From: Parietaria judaica
Lineage: Eukaryota; Streptophyta; Magnoliopsida; Rosales; Urticaceae
Length of the DNA stretch: 64,000 bases
Reading direction: 5' to 3'
NCBI GenBank assembly: GCA_954871525.1
Contig: OX940864.1
Coordinates: 30,297,001-30,361,000, forward strand
Numbering within the stretch: the stretch's first letter is position 1; each line of letters starts with the position of its first letter. Below, in pieces: positions 50,325 through 62,262 of the stretch. The notes below the pieces were generated by a model. The model saw only the letters and a program-made list of their open reading frames with translations. It was not told the DNA's origin and made no database searches. The translations under genes were made by a program, and so were the position numbers.

Positions 50325-53066
50325 TGTTGGGAATCACGTCTCGGATTCCGTGTAAATTATCACGAATTATACCTCCGAACCGTCTGGGTAACATTTAAAA
50401 AATTAATTTAAAGCGGAAAATTTTTTATCCGTGCAACGGTCCGGATATCGGATAATAACCATTTAACAAGATCTGATATATATTATGTAATTTAATATTC
50501 ATAAATCATTATTAATAATCTAGTCATAATAGGAAATAAATAGAAAGCAGTAAATGGTTGCATTTATTAACCCAATGCATAAGGCCGTACCTGTAATGAC
50601 GACTTCCGGCTGCGCGTTCTGAATCGGGCAGGGCTCCGCCGGTGCTGGGGAAACTCCCGTGATCTTCCGGGATATTCTCCTGGAATCCTCGTACCGAAGC
50701 GTGGGCTTCGCCGGTAGGACTCCATCGCAAAATTAAAACTGATGGTTCTTTTTAAGCTTCCGGAGAACTAAGTCTCTTAAGCCGAACCAGAAAGAGAGAT
50801 CAGAGAGAAAATTCGCAGACCCTAAAGGAGAGGGAGAGTTCGAATTTTTCTCTGGGGAAAGGTCTGAAAAATGTGTAGAATGAGCCTCCTATTTATAGGC
50901 TCAAACCCTAACCGAATTGGAGAAATTCCCTCCCTTATTTTCGAATTTCATATATTAAATATAATTAAGTATCTCAATCCAATGGTCTAGATTTAATCTT
51001 ATCTAAATCCAATTGATATAATTAATTAGGGATTTAATTAAATAGGAAAGATTTGGATAAAATAAAAAATCCAATCTTATCTTCTTATCTTTATAAATTC
51101 GAAATATATATATATATATATATTAAAATTTGAATTATCATTATCTAGATCCAACTGTTGAGATAAATCTTTAAACCGATCTAATGGATCAAATTAGTTT
51201 AGGATAAAATCAAATATAAAAAGATTTAATAAAAACAATTTCGAATTTATCCATAAACCTTAATTCAAAAAATAATATAAATATATATAATTAATTAATT
51301 TCCAATCAGACGGTAAAGATTAAATCTTAGACCGATCTAACGGATATAATTAATTAATCAAATTCGAAAAAAAAAACTTGATCATCAAATTATTATTTTC
51401 GAATTCATCAATATCTTAATCCAACGGTTGATATTAAATCGTAACCGATCCAATGGATTAAATTGATTTTAGGGTTTCTCTCAAATACCAAAATATTTGG
51501 TACTTTTGCCGTAATTATGGAAAGACTAAAGTCTATCCATTCGAATATGAATGGATCCATATTCAAAAGCCCAATTCGATTTCTACACTATATAATATAT
51601 TAAAAATATATTATCTTCATATTAATATAAATCTATTAATTAATGAATAATTATTAATAATACATTAATTATAAAATTCGAATAATTAAATTATATTAAT
51701 ATTCTCTGATCTCAATATCACACATTTAAATGTCATGGTGACACACCATCATTTAAATTCGTGACATGTGATTTAATTTCATAGTTTACCGAAACGATCA
51801 CAAACTTAGAAATTCTCTAAATCACAAACCGTATGTCGAAACGACTCGGTTCCAAAAGCAAAGTTGCTTAGAATTTAATTTCCAACAACTTTCATGTTGA
51901 CAGAAAATCCAAGTTCTACTTTATTTTGTCAGTTAATTTCGGTTACCAAGATATGGTACTTTTGCCACGCTACTGATAAAACTATCTAATGTCTATCACA
52001 GACTTCAGTTTTATGAGTTTTGCCAAATGATCTTAAAAAACATTTCAATGTCTTTATCACGTACGTATCATCCGTTACGGAGCTATCCTGGGGACCATGG
52101 ACCTGTATCACTTAAGCTCCAACGAACTGCTAGTTGTTCGTCAAACCTCGAAGTGATTCCACTATAGACCCGAGGCTGCACTCTTTAGTGATACGGTATA
52201 TATTATTCCCTTTATAACAGCAGGGTGTCCATTGATACAATCAAATTCGGGTTATTGATCTTTCACTTGATGATCCACACACGAGCAGGCGGTTTCTACC
52301 GTTATGCCCCTCATTGCATTTTCATCCTTGACTCAGTCAGTAACATTATGAGTGACCCACTTATGGTTTCGATTCATAAGTTGCGCACGGGTACCTCTCA
52401 CTTCTCACCACCGACAATCAAGGGAATCATCATGACTCTGAAGAGAGCTGTGTGATGCCCATGTCTATGACCAAGCTACCCTTACTGCTGACTATCATGC
52501 TCCCAAAATAATAGTGTTGGGAACAACGGTAATATATTGTGTTCTTTAACGGTTAAATCAAAGAACAATCAAGCCAACAGCTCGGACTCAAGACCACTCA
52601 AGACTTAGATCGAATATTCATTTGATCATCTACTAGTGACTCAACTCCAAGTTATCAGTGACTGTCTTATATGATAACTTCCGGAGTTTAAGTCAGGTCC
52701 AGTCCAGTATGAAGACACTTCATACTTAATGCACTTCTAGTGAGTGTGACACACACAAAATCCAGAATAGGATTATCACTTAGTCACATTAATGACCTTG
52801 TACGATTAATGGGCTCCCACCCAGTTAATCAGGTCACGGACATTTTAAGTTCATTTATTATGATTATTAATTCTTCTTCACATTGACTCTGTTGTGATAA
52901 TAATTCATAATTGCATCCTTTATGAACTAAGGATCAAACATTCTATTTCACTCTACCAGAAACTATAATAAGATTATCATAATAAGCATCATCTTTATTC
53001 AACGACTTGTCATAATCTTTTACAAATGGATAAAAATATCTTGTTTAAGGACACATATGTCCAACA
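50325..53066 (-). repeat. Solo LTR of the copia A family (2742 bp) with perfect 5-bp TSD
   Basis: Runs TGTTGGGAATC...ATGTCCAACA, flanked on both sides by GGGTG (50320-50324 and 53067-53071). It aligns along its whole length with 8918-11663 but is clearly more diverged than the two copia A LTRs are from each other. No internal sequence is present, so it arose by LTR-LTR recombination. Removing it with one TSD copy leaves the copia B gag frame continuous. Confidence 0.95.
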
Positions 53067-53745
53067 GGGTGAACATAACAGATCCCTCGGTCTTGATCCC
53101 AGGCATGATGATCTGGCGACTTTCTTATAATCGGACGAGAGAGAAAGCCTCTTGAGGATCAGGAAGAGGAGCAGTCGCCATAATTCGTCCACGGACTGCG
53201 TCGAATTCCTTATTGAGACCTAAGAGAAAACGGACAGTTCTTCCCTCTTGAATGAATTCTCGGAAGATAGCCCCATCTTTAGGGGTCTCCCAAGGCTTGA
53301 CCTGATAAGTATCCAATTGAAGCCAATAGTTGGACAGAGCATTGAAATAATCATTGATGTCCATGTCTCCTTGACAGAGATTATACAGGCGAGACTCGAG
53401 ATCGATGACCACAAAAGTATCCTTGCTATTTGAATAAAGATTACATGCCGAGTCCCAAATTTCCTTAGCAGTATCATAAAGGAGAAACTTTGAACTGAAC
53501 TTATCTGTCATTGAGTTAGTGAGCCATGACATGACAAGGTAGTCAGAGTTCTTCCATGAGGCGTATTTTGGATCCTTGGAGTCTGGCATGGGTGGCTCAC
53601 CGGTGAGATGTCCGCCTTTCTCTCTTCCGCACACAAACATAAACATGGATTTAAACCATTGAAGATAATTCTTGCCATTGAATTTATGATTGGTCATTGA
53701 GTTTTGATCGTGCACGGAAGCAACTCTTTCAGTTGAAGACGACAT
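53067..53745 (-). pseudogene. Copia B gag N-terminal part
   Basis: The ATG at 53745 opens a frame with KFNGKNYLQWFKSMFMF, LVMSWLTNSM, AKEIWDSACNLYSN, VIDLESRLYNLCQGDMDINDY and a C-terminal FLLGLNKEFDAVRGRIM. This is the layout of plant copia gag (UBN2/Retrotran_gag_3). A stop codon at about 53117 ends it just before the solo LTR insertion point, after which the zinc-knuckle part resumes at 50319. Confidence 0.85.
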
Positions 53746-54776
53746 ATTTTATAGAACACTTATTGGGAGGAATCAACCGAGAAAAAATAAATTTCTAGTT
53801 GTGGGCACACCCTTTTTCACGCAGGGACAGACAGAAATATTGCAAAGCTTCTGTGTGTTGGAACACTAAAGCTTATTTTGGAACACACAGAAATGGGGCA
53901 AATGGAGAGACCTTTTCCTTTCTCTTTTCGCGTGGGACGCGCCAGAATAGAAAAGACCAATTTGATGTCGTTTTTCTTGAGCTGGTGAAAAGGAGATCAC
54001 TCACTTGAAATGATTGAAGCAACCCGCACTTTGGCTGCGGGACCCACACACTGAAAAGTCATCCTGATGAAACAGCGACGTGCGACAGAGAAGAAGGGTC
54101 ACAGGGGGGCAGGTCTTCGTCGAGTCACCTCTGGGTCAGGTCTTCGTCGGAAAGAGGTTCGCCGGAGAGGAGTCGCGCCGGAGCTTCACACGGACCTGAG
54201 GGCTTCGAGAGGTCTGCGCCGAAGAAGATGAGCAGCAGAGATCCGACGCCCACTCTCTTGCAGATCGGGGAAGAGCTTCGCGCTGAGGTGAAGTTCCGAG
54301 CACGTCAGAGGGAGCGCACGCGCGGACGGAGATGAGATTCGCACAGGTCTGAAGGAGGCTCGCTGCGACGGAGCTGAGCGCGCGCGGAAGAGGTGCGACG
54401 GGATCTGGTCGTGGACGGAGGAATACCAGGAGAAGACGACCTGATCTGAGCTTCGAGAAGAGCTGAGCTTCGAGCTGGTTGGTCGGAATCTCAGATCTGA
54501 AATCTGAGATAGTGCAGGTCACCGGAGCAGAGAACTTGCTGAAGCCGGAGGAATGCCGGGTAAACTTGAGGAGCTTGAACTGAGTCACCGGAAGAAGCGA
54601 CAGAGTGCGCTCGGAGTGCAGCGAAGATAATGCTCCGTGACGAAGCTTGGGAATACCGGAGGAACACCGGGGAAGCAAACGTCATCGGAGAGATAGCCGG
54701 AGATGGACATCCGACGGGAATAATCGGTGATGGCGGCTAGGGTTTTGAACTCTTCCTCAACTTTGCTCTGATACCA
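53746..54776 (-). other. Copia B leader and primer binding site
   Basis: PBS at 54776-54765 (TGGTATCAGAGC on the minus strand) directly abuts the LTR end TTCAACA. The 1-kb leader down to the gag ATG is GC-rich (54050-54700), with GCCGGAG/CTTCGAG-type short repeats. No protein is recognisable. Confidence 0.75.
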
Positions 54777-54966
54777 TGTTGAAAACAAAATTGGGAAAGT
54801 TGTTTTCTCATCGAATGAATTGAGTATTTACATCCCTAATTACACAGAAAGCAAATTGTGGTAAAAGTACCACAAAGATTAAACTAGAACAACTATACAT
54901 TATTCTACATTTATCTTTTTGAATTGTGTGAATCTGATGAATGGTTTGAGATTTATGAAAGTAACA
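54777..54966 (-). repeat. Copia B 5' LTR (about 190 bp)
   Basis: The minus strand runs TGTTACTTTCATAAATC...TTTTGTTTTCAACA, then the PBS. The inner end is firm. The outer end at 54966 is chosen from the TGTTAC start and is less certain because the partner LTR is missing. Confidence 0.6.
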
Positions 54967-54998
54967 GTTTTGGCCCAGGGCCATAAATGACACTGTTA

Positions 54999-55885
54999 TT
55001 ATCGAAAATAAGAGAAAATTAAATATTGGAATTAATTCCTGAAATATTTAATTGAGAGAAATATATTTATGATACTTGAAAATGAAATATGCGAATTTAT
55101 AAATAATGAAATCTTGAAAATAATATAAGATTTGATTTATTAAATCTTATTTGGTATTTTCTGAAAAGATTTGTTTTGGATTTATTTTTTATTTGATTAA
55201 ATGGTTAAATCAAATCTTTGAGTGAATGTCTCCATATGGCTGTGTAAATCTCTCAAAATTGGTTGAGAGAATTTCTCAAAAGAGGTTGAGCCAGTTTCCT
55301 ATAAATAGGGGAGCCTGGTAACCCTGAAACCTTACTATTCTAAGTTCAGAATTTTTGAAATTCTCCCTCTCTCTCCTCAGTTTCTGCGATTTTCTCTGGG
55401 TTCAAAAATCCTAGAGAATTCGATTTTAGGCTTTAGGGATTATTCATTGGGAGCCCACACCTCCAACGGTCAAGTTCTGGAGAATACATCGGAAGACTTT
55501 TGGGAGCTGTCTTCTCACAGAAATCGCAGAAAGTTTCAAGACCGATGATTGGAAGACTCGCGAAGATCAGAGAGTGCAGTCAGAGACTACAAACTTCTAA
55601 GGTACGCGTTCTTGTGTGTTTATCGATTTGTAAATTATTTATTAATACTCGAGGCTCAATTTAAAAAATAATTTCGAATAATGTGTTTTGAAAAAATCAA
55701 GAAAATTATTTATCACGATCGAAAAAAATAATCTGTGTTTTTTGTATAACCGGACGGGCTGACATGGTAATTTGTATGAGACTCTAACCCAATGTAAAAA
55801 ATTTAAAGGTTAACTCGCACATTAAACACAACGAGCACGATTTCTTAGCGGAGATTGTTTAAGAATCTGGAACCGCACCAACATA
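54999..55885 (+). repeat. Probable LTR remnant of another copia family
   Basis: A TATA box TATAAATA (55300-55307) is followed by a CT-rich leader (CTCCCTCTCTCTCCTCAG), as in the copia A LTR R region. The sequence ends CGCACCAACA (55885). No PBS follows and the start is not defined. Confidence 0.4.
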
Positions 55886-55906
55886 TAGACCATTCACCAA
55901 GCATAT

Positions 55907-57290
55907 TGTTGGACATGTGTCCTTAAACAAGCTGTCTTTTCCCTTATTGTAATTTTTTTTGACAAAAGTCATTGAATAAAAGATGTTACTTGTTATGTTA
56001 ATCCTATTATAGTTTCTGGTATATTAAAATAGAATATTTGTTCCATAGTTCATAAAGGATGTAATTATGTTATTATTATCACAACCGAGTTAATGTGAGG
56101 AAGAATTAATAATCATAATAAATGAACTTAAAATGTCTGTGACTTGATTAATTGAGTGGGAGCTCATTAATTGGATAAAGTCATTAATCTGACTAACTGA
56201 TGTAATCCTATTCTGGATTAAGTGTGTGTGTCACAATCACTACAAGTGCATTAAGTGTGAAGTGGCTTCATACTGGATTGGACCTGACTTAAAATCTTGA
56301 AGTTGTCATATAAGACCGTCACTGACAACTTAGAGTTGAGTCGCTAGTAGATGATCAAATGGATATTCGATCTAAGTTCTGAGTGACCTCGAGCCTGGGT
56401 TGTTGACTTAATTGTTCTTTTATTTAACTGTTAAAGAACACATTTATTGTCGTTCCCAATGCTGCTATTTTGGGAACATAATAGTCAATAAATAAGGGTA
56501 GCTTGGTCATAGAAACAGACATCACATAGCTCTCTTCAGAGTCAAGATGATTCTCTTGATTGTTAGTGGTGAGAAGTGAGAGGTACCCGTGCGCAACTTA
56601 TGAATCGAAACCATAAGTGGGTTACTCACAATATTACTAACTGAGTCAAGGATGAAAATGAATTGAGAGGCAAAACGGTAAAAACCGCCTGCTCGTGTGT
56701 GGATCATCAAGTAAATATCAATAACCCGAATTTGATTGTATCAATGGACACCTTGCTATAAAGAGAATAATATATATTGTATCACTAGAGAGTGCAGCCT
56801 CGGGTTTATAGTGGAATAACACCGAGGTTTGACGAACCACTAACAATACGGGTCCATGGTCTCTAGGATAGCTCCAGAACGGATGATACGCACGTGATTT
56901 AAATATTCGATATGTTTTTATCATTTGTCAGAATTCATAAAACTGAAGTCTATGTCAGATTTTGGAAGTTTTATTTTTGACGTGGCAAACGTACCAAAGT
57001 TTAGTACTGAAAATTTAACTGATAAAAGAAAGTTGAATTTGGATTTTGCATCAACTGGAAATTTGTTAGAAATTAAATTTTAAGAGACTTTTCTTTTAGA
57101 ACCGAGTCGTTTCGACGTGCGGTTTGTGATTTAAAGAATGTCCAAGTTTGCGATCGTTTTCGTAATTATGTGAAATTTAATCACATGTCACGAATTTAAA
57201 TGGTGGTGTTGCACCAATAAATTTGATGTGTGATATTGAGATCAAAGGTTAATAATATAATTTATTTATTTGGATTTAATTATTAATATT
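55907..57290 (+). repeat. Copia-A-like LTR, plus strand, first part (resumes at 63611)
   Basis: Starts TGTTGGACATGTGTCCTTAA, the reverse complement of the copia A LTR end. It follows that LTR through the conserved island (about 56380-56900, where identity is high) into the AT-rich U3. At 57290 it is cut by a gypsy element and resumes at 63611-64000, running off the window. It is more diverged than the other three copies. Confidence 0.85.
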
Positions 57291-57822
57291 TGTTGAGCGC
57301 GTTTCGTACACTCAACAATCACAAGGATTGATCCTTGTTTTTAAAGAAAAGGGATCGGTTTCTTCCGTTTATTCACTAAGAACACTCAAAGAAATGACGA
57401 TGTAAAATATTGTATATTCTATTCTTGATTTCATTTGGTTACAAGCATTTTCCCCCTCCAAAATCTGCTTCATTCTCTTCTCTCTCTCCAGAAAATCCCC
57501 CTTTTTACATGGGTTTCTCTCCCCTTTTATAGGTCATTTTTCCCGCCTTTCTCGAAGTCCCATCGGCTCGCTCCCCCATGAGTCTGACAAAAGCCTGGCG
57601 CATCCTCTTTTGGCAAAAGCCAGGCACATCCGCTTTTTGCGCGGTTCGAGTCTTCGGGGTTACCTTCGATGTGGCCGCATTAAATGCTCGTCCCATCGTA
57701 GTGTGCTCAAACATTTAATGCCCGTCCCATCATAGTCAAACAGAATTTCTTGCTTTACGGTATAAGGACCAACACTTAGGTACTTATGCCGCAATAAGGG
57801 ATTACCAAATCCGACCTCAACA
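57291..57822 (-). repeat. Left (3') LTR of the tandem-repeat gypsy element, 532 bp
   Basis: Termini TGTTGAGCGCG...GACCTCAACA. The minus-strand TATA region CCTATAAAAGGGGAGAG lies at about 57532-57516. It is the same family as the solo LTR at 16987. Confidence 0.88.
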
Positions 57823-57889
57823 GTTAGCCCCCTATTTTATCAAGTATTTTTAAATGCTTGGTAAAATAAGATACGAATTCCGTTGATAG

Positions 57890-58345
57890 TCTTCGGCTAC
57901 TGAGATGACGGTGATGACGATGCACTTCGGTCGACGAAGCGACGGCGAGGCCAACGAAGCGGTGGCGACGAGCTTCGGTCGACGAGGCGATGGCGATGAG
58001 CTTTGTTGGGCGAAACGATGATGAGCTTCCATTGGTGATTATATCTCCATTAATGTTATCCACTTGGCGTTGGGCTTCCTTCGGTGGTGGCGTCTCCGTT
58101 AATGATCTCCGCTTGGCGCCGGGCTTCCTTCGGTGGTGGCATCCTCGTTAATGATCTCCGCTTGGCGTCGGGCTTCCTTTGGTGGTGGCATCCCCGTTGA
58201 CGATCTCTATTTGGCATCGGGGCTTCCTTCGGTGGTGGCGTCTCCGTTAATGATCTCCACTTGGCGTCGAGCATCCTTCGGCAATGCCGGGCTTTCTTTG
58301 ACGGCGACGGGCTGCCTTCGGTGGCAGGCTCTCTTTGGGGATGGC
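57890..58345. repeat. Short tandem arrays near the 3' LTR
   Basis: 58060-58345 has about five units of some 50 bp (CTTGGCGTCGGGCTTCCTT, CGGTGGTGGCATCC, GTTAATGATCTCCG). 57890-58030 has GACGAAGCGACGGCGA-type units. Confidence 0.85.
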
Positions 58346-58919
58346 TAGCGAAGGGAATACATCGACGAAGCGACTATTTTCGGTGATTAATCTTCTGACG
58401 TCCATAACTCTCGCCTCGAGCGCCCGATATAGGAAAATGACTTCTCAAATCGAAGCTCGGGAAATAAAATTCAAGAAATGTTAGAAATCACGCCGAAACA
58501 ATATACAACAAAAAAGGTATGGGCCGAGGAGCGACGAGCGACGAGCTCTCTGCGACCAGATTCAGGAGGCCGCCTTCAGAAGGCCATATCTTCTTGTTCA
58601 GGTGTCGGATTTGCGCATTCTTTATATCCAGTAGAAGCTTGAGACGGAGGCTAAGCATCTGCGCAACCCGTTCCTCCAGATTCTGAATATTTATGCGTCG
58701 ATAAGGTGATGAGTGACGCTTGTTCCGGAAATGCGACGATGAGAGTTAGCTCCTCCAGTGAAATTAGACCTTCAAAATTAATTAATTTCAGTGTGCGACC
58801 AAGTGGTCGGCTTTTACCTGCTTAGGGTCGCTGCCAAGATTAGGCTTGGGGTTCCCCGATGCATTTCGGTGGGTGTCGCTGGGGCTTTCCGAGCTACTGG
58901 TTAGTTTCCAGGATCCCTT
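58346..58919. other. Non-repetitive spacer of the gypsy element
   Basis: Contains single copies of motifs found in the later arrays (CCATAACTCTCGCCTCGAG at about 58400). No coding sequence. Confidence 0.6.
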
Positions 58920-59780
58920 GTGGCATTACGCCGTTAGTTATGGGCATCACGCCTCTTTGTTGGCATTGCGCCTGTGATCTATGGCATTGCGCCCTATTGG
59001 GCATTGCGCCTCGATCGTTTGGTTATTGCGCCTCGGCATCGCGCCGTCGATTGTGGGCATTGCGCCTCTTTTATTGGCATTGCGCCTCGATCGTTTGGTT
59101 ATTGCGCCTCGGCATCGCGCCGTCGATTGTGGGCATTGCGCCTCTTTTATTGGCATTGCGCCGTCGATTGCGGGCGTCGCTAGGCTTTCCCGGGCCTCCG
59201 GTTAGTTTCCAGGATCCCTTGTGGCATTGGGCCGTTAGTTATGGGCATTGCGCCGTCGATTGTGGGCATTGCATCTCTTCTATTGGGATTGCGCCTGTGA
59301 TCGATGGCATTGCGCCCTATTGGGCATTGCGCCTCGATCGTTTGGGCATTGTGCCTCGGCATTGCGCCGTCGATTGTGGGCATTGCGCCTCTTTTGTTGG
59401 CATTGCGCCTGTGATCGATAGCATTGCGCCCTATTGGGCATTGCGCCTCGATCGTTTGGGCATTGCGCCTCGGCATCGCGCCGTCGATTGTGGGCATTCC
59501 GCCTCTTTTATTTGCATTGCGCCGTCGATTGTGGGCATTGCGCCTCTTTTGTTGGCATTGCGCCTGTGATCGATGGCATTGCGCCCTATTGGGCATTGCG
59601 CCTCGATCGTTTGGGCATTGCGCCTCGGCATCACGCCGTCGATTGTGGGCATTGTGCCTCTTTTATTGGCATTGCGCCGTCGATTGTGGGCATTGCGCCT
59701 CTTTTGTTGGCATTGCGCCTGTGATAGATGGCATTGCGCCCTATTGGGCATTGCGCCTCGATCGTTTGGGCATTGCGCCT
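58920..59780. repeat. GGCATTGCGCC higher-order tandem array, first block
   Basis: The core GGCATTGCGCC recurs every 20-35 bp in a longer ordered unit of about 115-150 bp (GCCTGTGATCGATGGC, GCCCTATTGGGC, CTCGATCGTTTGGGC, CGCCGTCGATTGTGGGC, CTCTTTTGTTGGC). Long frames on both strands are by-products of the repeat. Confidence 0.92.
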
Positions 59781-59996
59781 CTTTGTTTTTGGTTCTTATG
59801 GTGGCCGCCAAGGATAGGCTTAGGGCCCCGTCGAGCGTCCAATAATCTATCAAATCGAAGATCGAGAAATAATCTTCAAGAAATATTATTAAACATAAGA
59901 TAAAATTAAGCAGAAAGAAAGATATGGCCCGAGGAGCAACGAACGACAGGGAGGCGTCGACGAAAACATCAGCTTTGGAGGCCGAACGTCCAACGT

Positions 59997-61614
59997 CCAT
60001 AACTCTCGCCTCGAGCGCCCGGTCTGAGCAAATGACATATCAAATCGAAGCTCAAGACCTTAGCTTTGAGAAAAAAAAATGAAAAACACTTCGAAAGTAG
60101 AAATATAGACGGAGATATGATCCGTCGCATGTCGAGCGTCGGAGGGTCGTCGACGAAGCCATCATCTTCGGCGACCGAACATCCGACGTCCATAACTCTC
60201 ACCTCGAGCGTCCGATTTGGGCAAATGACCTATCAAATTGAAGCTCAAGATGTTAGATTCAAGAAGAAATGAAAAACACTTCGAAATAAGAAATATCGAC
60301 GGAGATATGATCCGTCGCGTTTCCAGCGTTTGGGTGTCGTCGACGAAGCCATCATCTTCGGCGACCGAAATTCCGACGTCCCTAACTCTCGCCTCGAGCG
60401 TCCTATTTGAGCAAATGACGTATCAAATCGAAGTTCAATACGTTAGCTTCGAGAAGAAATAAAAATAACTTCGAAAACAGAAATATCGACGGAGATATGA
60501 TCTGTCGGATGTCGAGCGTTGGAGGGTAGTTGACGAAGCCATCATCTTCGGCGACCGAACTTCCGTCATTTATAACTCTCGTCTCAGGCGTCAGATATGG
60601 GGAAATGACCTATGAAATCGAAGCTCAAGACGTTAGATTCAAGAAGAAATAAAAATCACTTCAAAAGGAGACATATCGACGGAGATATGATCCGTCGCGT
60701 GTTAAGCATCAGGGAGTCGTCGACGAAGCCATCATCTTCGGCGACTAAATTTTCGTCGTTGATAACTCTCGCCTCAAGCGTCTAATTTGGGCAAATGACC
60801 TATCAAAATGAAGCTCAAGACGTTAGCTTCAAGAACAGCTAACAATCATTTCAAAATGATAGATATCGACGGAGATATGATCCGTCGCGTATCGAGAGTC
60901 GAGGAGTCGTCGACGAAGCCATCATCTTCGGTGACCGAACTTCCAACGTCCATAACTCTCGCCTCGAGCGTCCGATCTGAGCAAATAACCTATCATATCG
61001 AAGCTCAAGATGTTAGCTTCGAGAAGAGCTAAAAATAACTTTGAATGGATAAATATAGACGGAGATATGATCGAAGGAGCATCGAGTGTCCCTAAAAGAC
61101 CGTCGACCGTCGAGCGTCGAGCGTCGAGCATCGAGCATTGACCGTTTACCATCGAGCGTTGACCGTCAACCGTCGACCATTGACCGTCGATCGTTGACCG
61201 TCGACCATCGAGCATCGAACAATCTTCCGACGTCCATAACTTTTGCCTCGAGCACCCGATCTGGGCAAATGACCTATTAAATTGAAGGTCAAGACGTTAG
61301 CTTCGAGGAAAGCTAAAAATCACTTCAAAAGGATGAATATCGACGGAGATATGGTCCATCGAGTATCGAGCGTCGGGGAGTCGTCGACTAAGCCAACATC
61401 TTCGGCAACTAAACTTCCGACATCCATAACATTTTCCTCGAGCGTCTGATCTGGACAAATGACCTATTAAATCAAAGCTCAAGACGTTAGCTTCGAGGAA
61501 AGATAAAAATCACTTCTAAAGGATGAATATCGATGGAGATATGGTCCGTCGAGTGTTGAGCGTCGGGGAGTCATCGACGAAGCCATCATCTTCGGCAACC
61601 AAACTTCCGACGTC
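59997..61614. repeat. 190-bp tandem array, first block (about 8 units)
   Basis: The landmark CATAACTCTCGCC recurs at about 59998, 60191, 60381, 60571, 60761, 60951, 61235 and 61425. Spacing is 190 bp except for one interval of about 284 bp, which holds a 95-bp burst of GTCGACC/GTCGAGC short repeats (61090-61215). Each unit also has GAGATATGATCCGTCGCGT, GACGAAGCCATCATCTTCGG and GAAGCTCAAGACGTTAG. Confidence 0.93.
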
Positions 61615-61619
61615 GGGGA

Positions 61620-62262
61620 TCCCTTGTGGCATTGCGCCTCGGCATTGCCCCGTTGATTGCGGGCGTCGCTAGGCTTTCCGAGGCCTCCGGTTAGTTTCCA
61701 GGATCCCTTGTGGCATTGCGCCGTTAGTTATGGGCATTGCGCCTCGGCATTGCGCCGTCGATTGTGGGCATTGCATCTCTTTTGTTGGAATTGCGCTTGT
61801 GATCGATGGCATTGCGCCCTATTGGGCATTGCGCCTCGATCGTTTGGGCATTGCGCCTCGGCATTGCGCCTTCGATTGTGGGCATTGCGCCTGTGATCGA
61901 TGGCATTGCGCCCTATTGGGCATTGTGCCTCGATCGTTTGGGCATTGCGCCGTCGATTGTGGGAATTGCGCCTCTTTTATTGGCATTGCGCCTTGGGATT
62001 GCACTGTCGATTGTGGGCATTGCGCCTCTTTTGTTGGCATTGCGCCTGTGATCGATGGCATTGCGCCTCGATCGTTTGGGCATTGCGCCTCGCCATCGCG
62101 CCGTCGATTGTGGGCATTGCGCCTCTTTTATTGGCATTGCGCCTCAGCATTGCGCCGTCGATTGTGGGCATTGCGCCTCTTTTGTTGGCATTGCACCTGT
62201 GATCGATGGCATTGCGCTCTATTGGGCATTGCGCCTCGATCGTTTGGGCATTGCGCCTCTTT
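61620..62262. repeat. GGCATTGCGCC array, second block
   Basis: The same core and the same ordered sub-units as 58920-59780. It begins abruptly after a 190-bp unit at about 61614 (CCGACGTCGGGGATCCCTTG). Confidence 0.92.

Larger units (their letters stand above)
47784..54966 (-). mobile_element. Ty1/copia retrotransposon 'copia B', 3'-truncated and interrupted
   Basis: Minus-strand order from the right: a short 5' LTR (54966-54777), PBS, leader, gag (53745 onwards), zinc knuckle and protease (50299-49736), integrase (49648-48536), start of reverse transcriptase (48059-47784). The rest of RT, RNase H and the 3' LTR are gone at the fold-back boundary. A copia-A-type solo LTR interrupts gag at 50325-53066. 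Confidence 0.85.

Noticed and set aside
54136..54685. 180-codon minus frame in the copia B leader
   Set aside because: It sits between PBS and gag in GC-rich leader DNA, overlaps other frames and has no domain.
57505..58274. Short basic frames near the gypsy 3' LTR (MFEHTTMGRAFN..., repeated KEAMPNR...)
   Set aside because: They lie in LTR sequence and in 50-bp repeats, with no coding signature.
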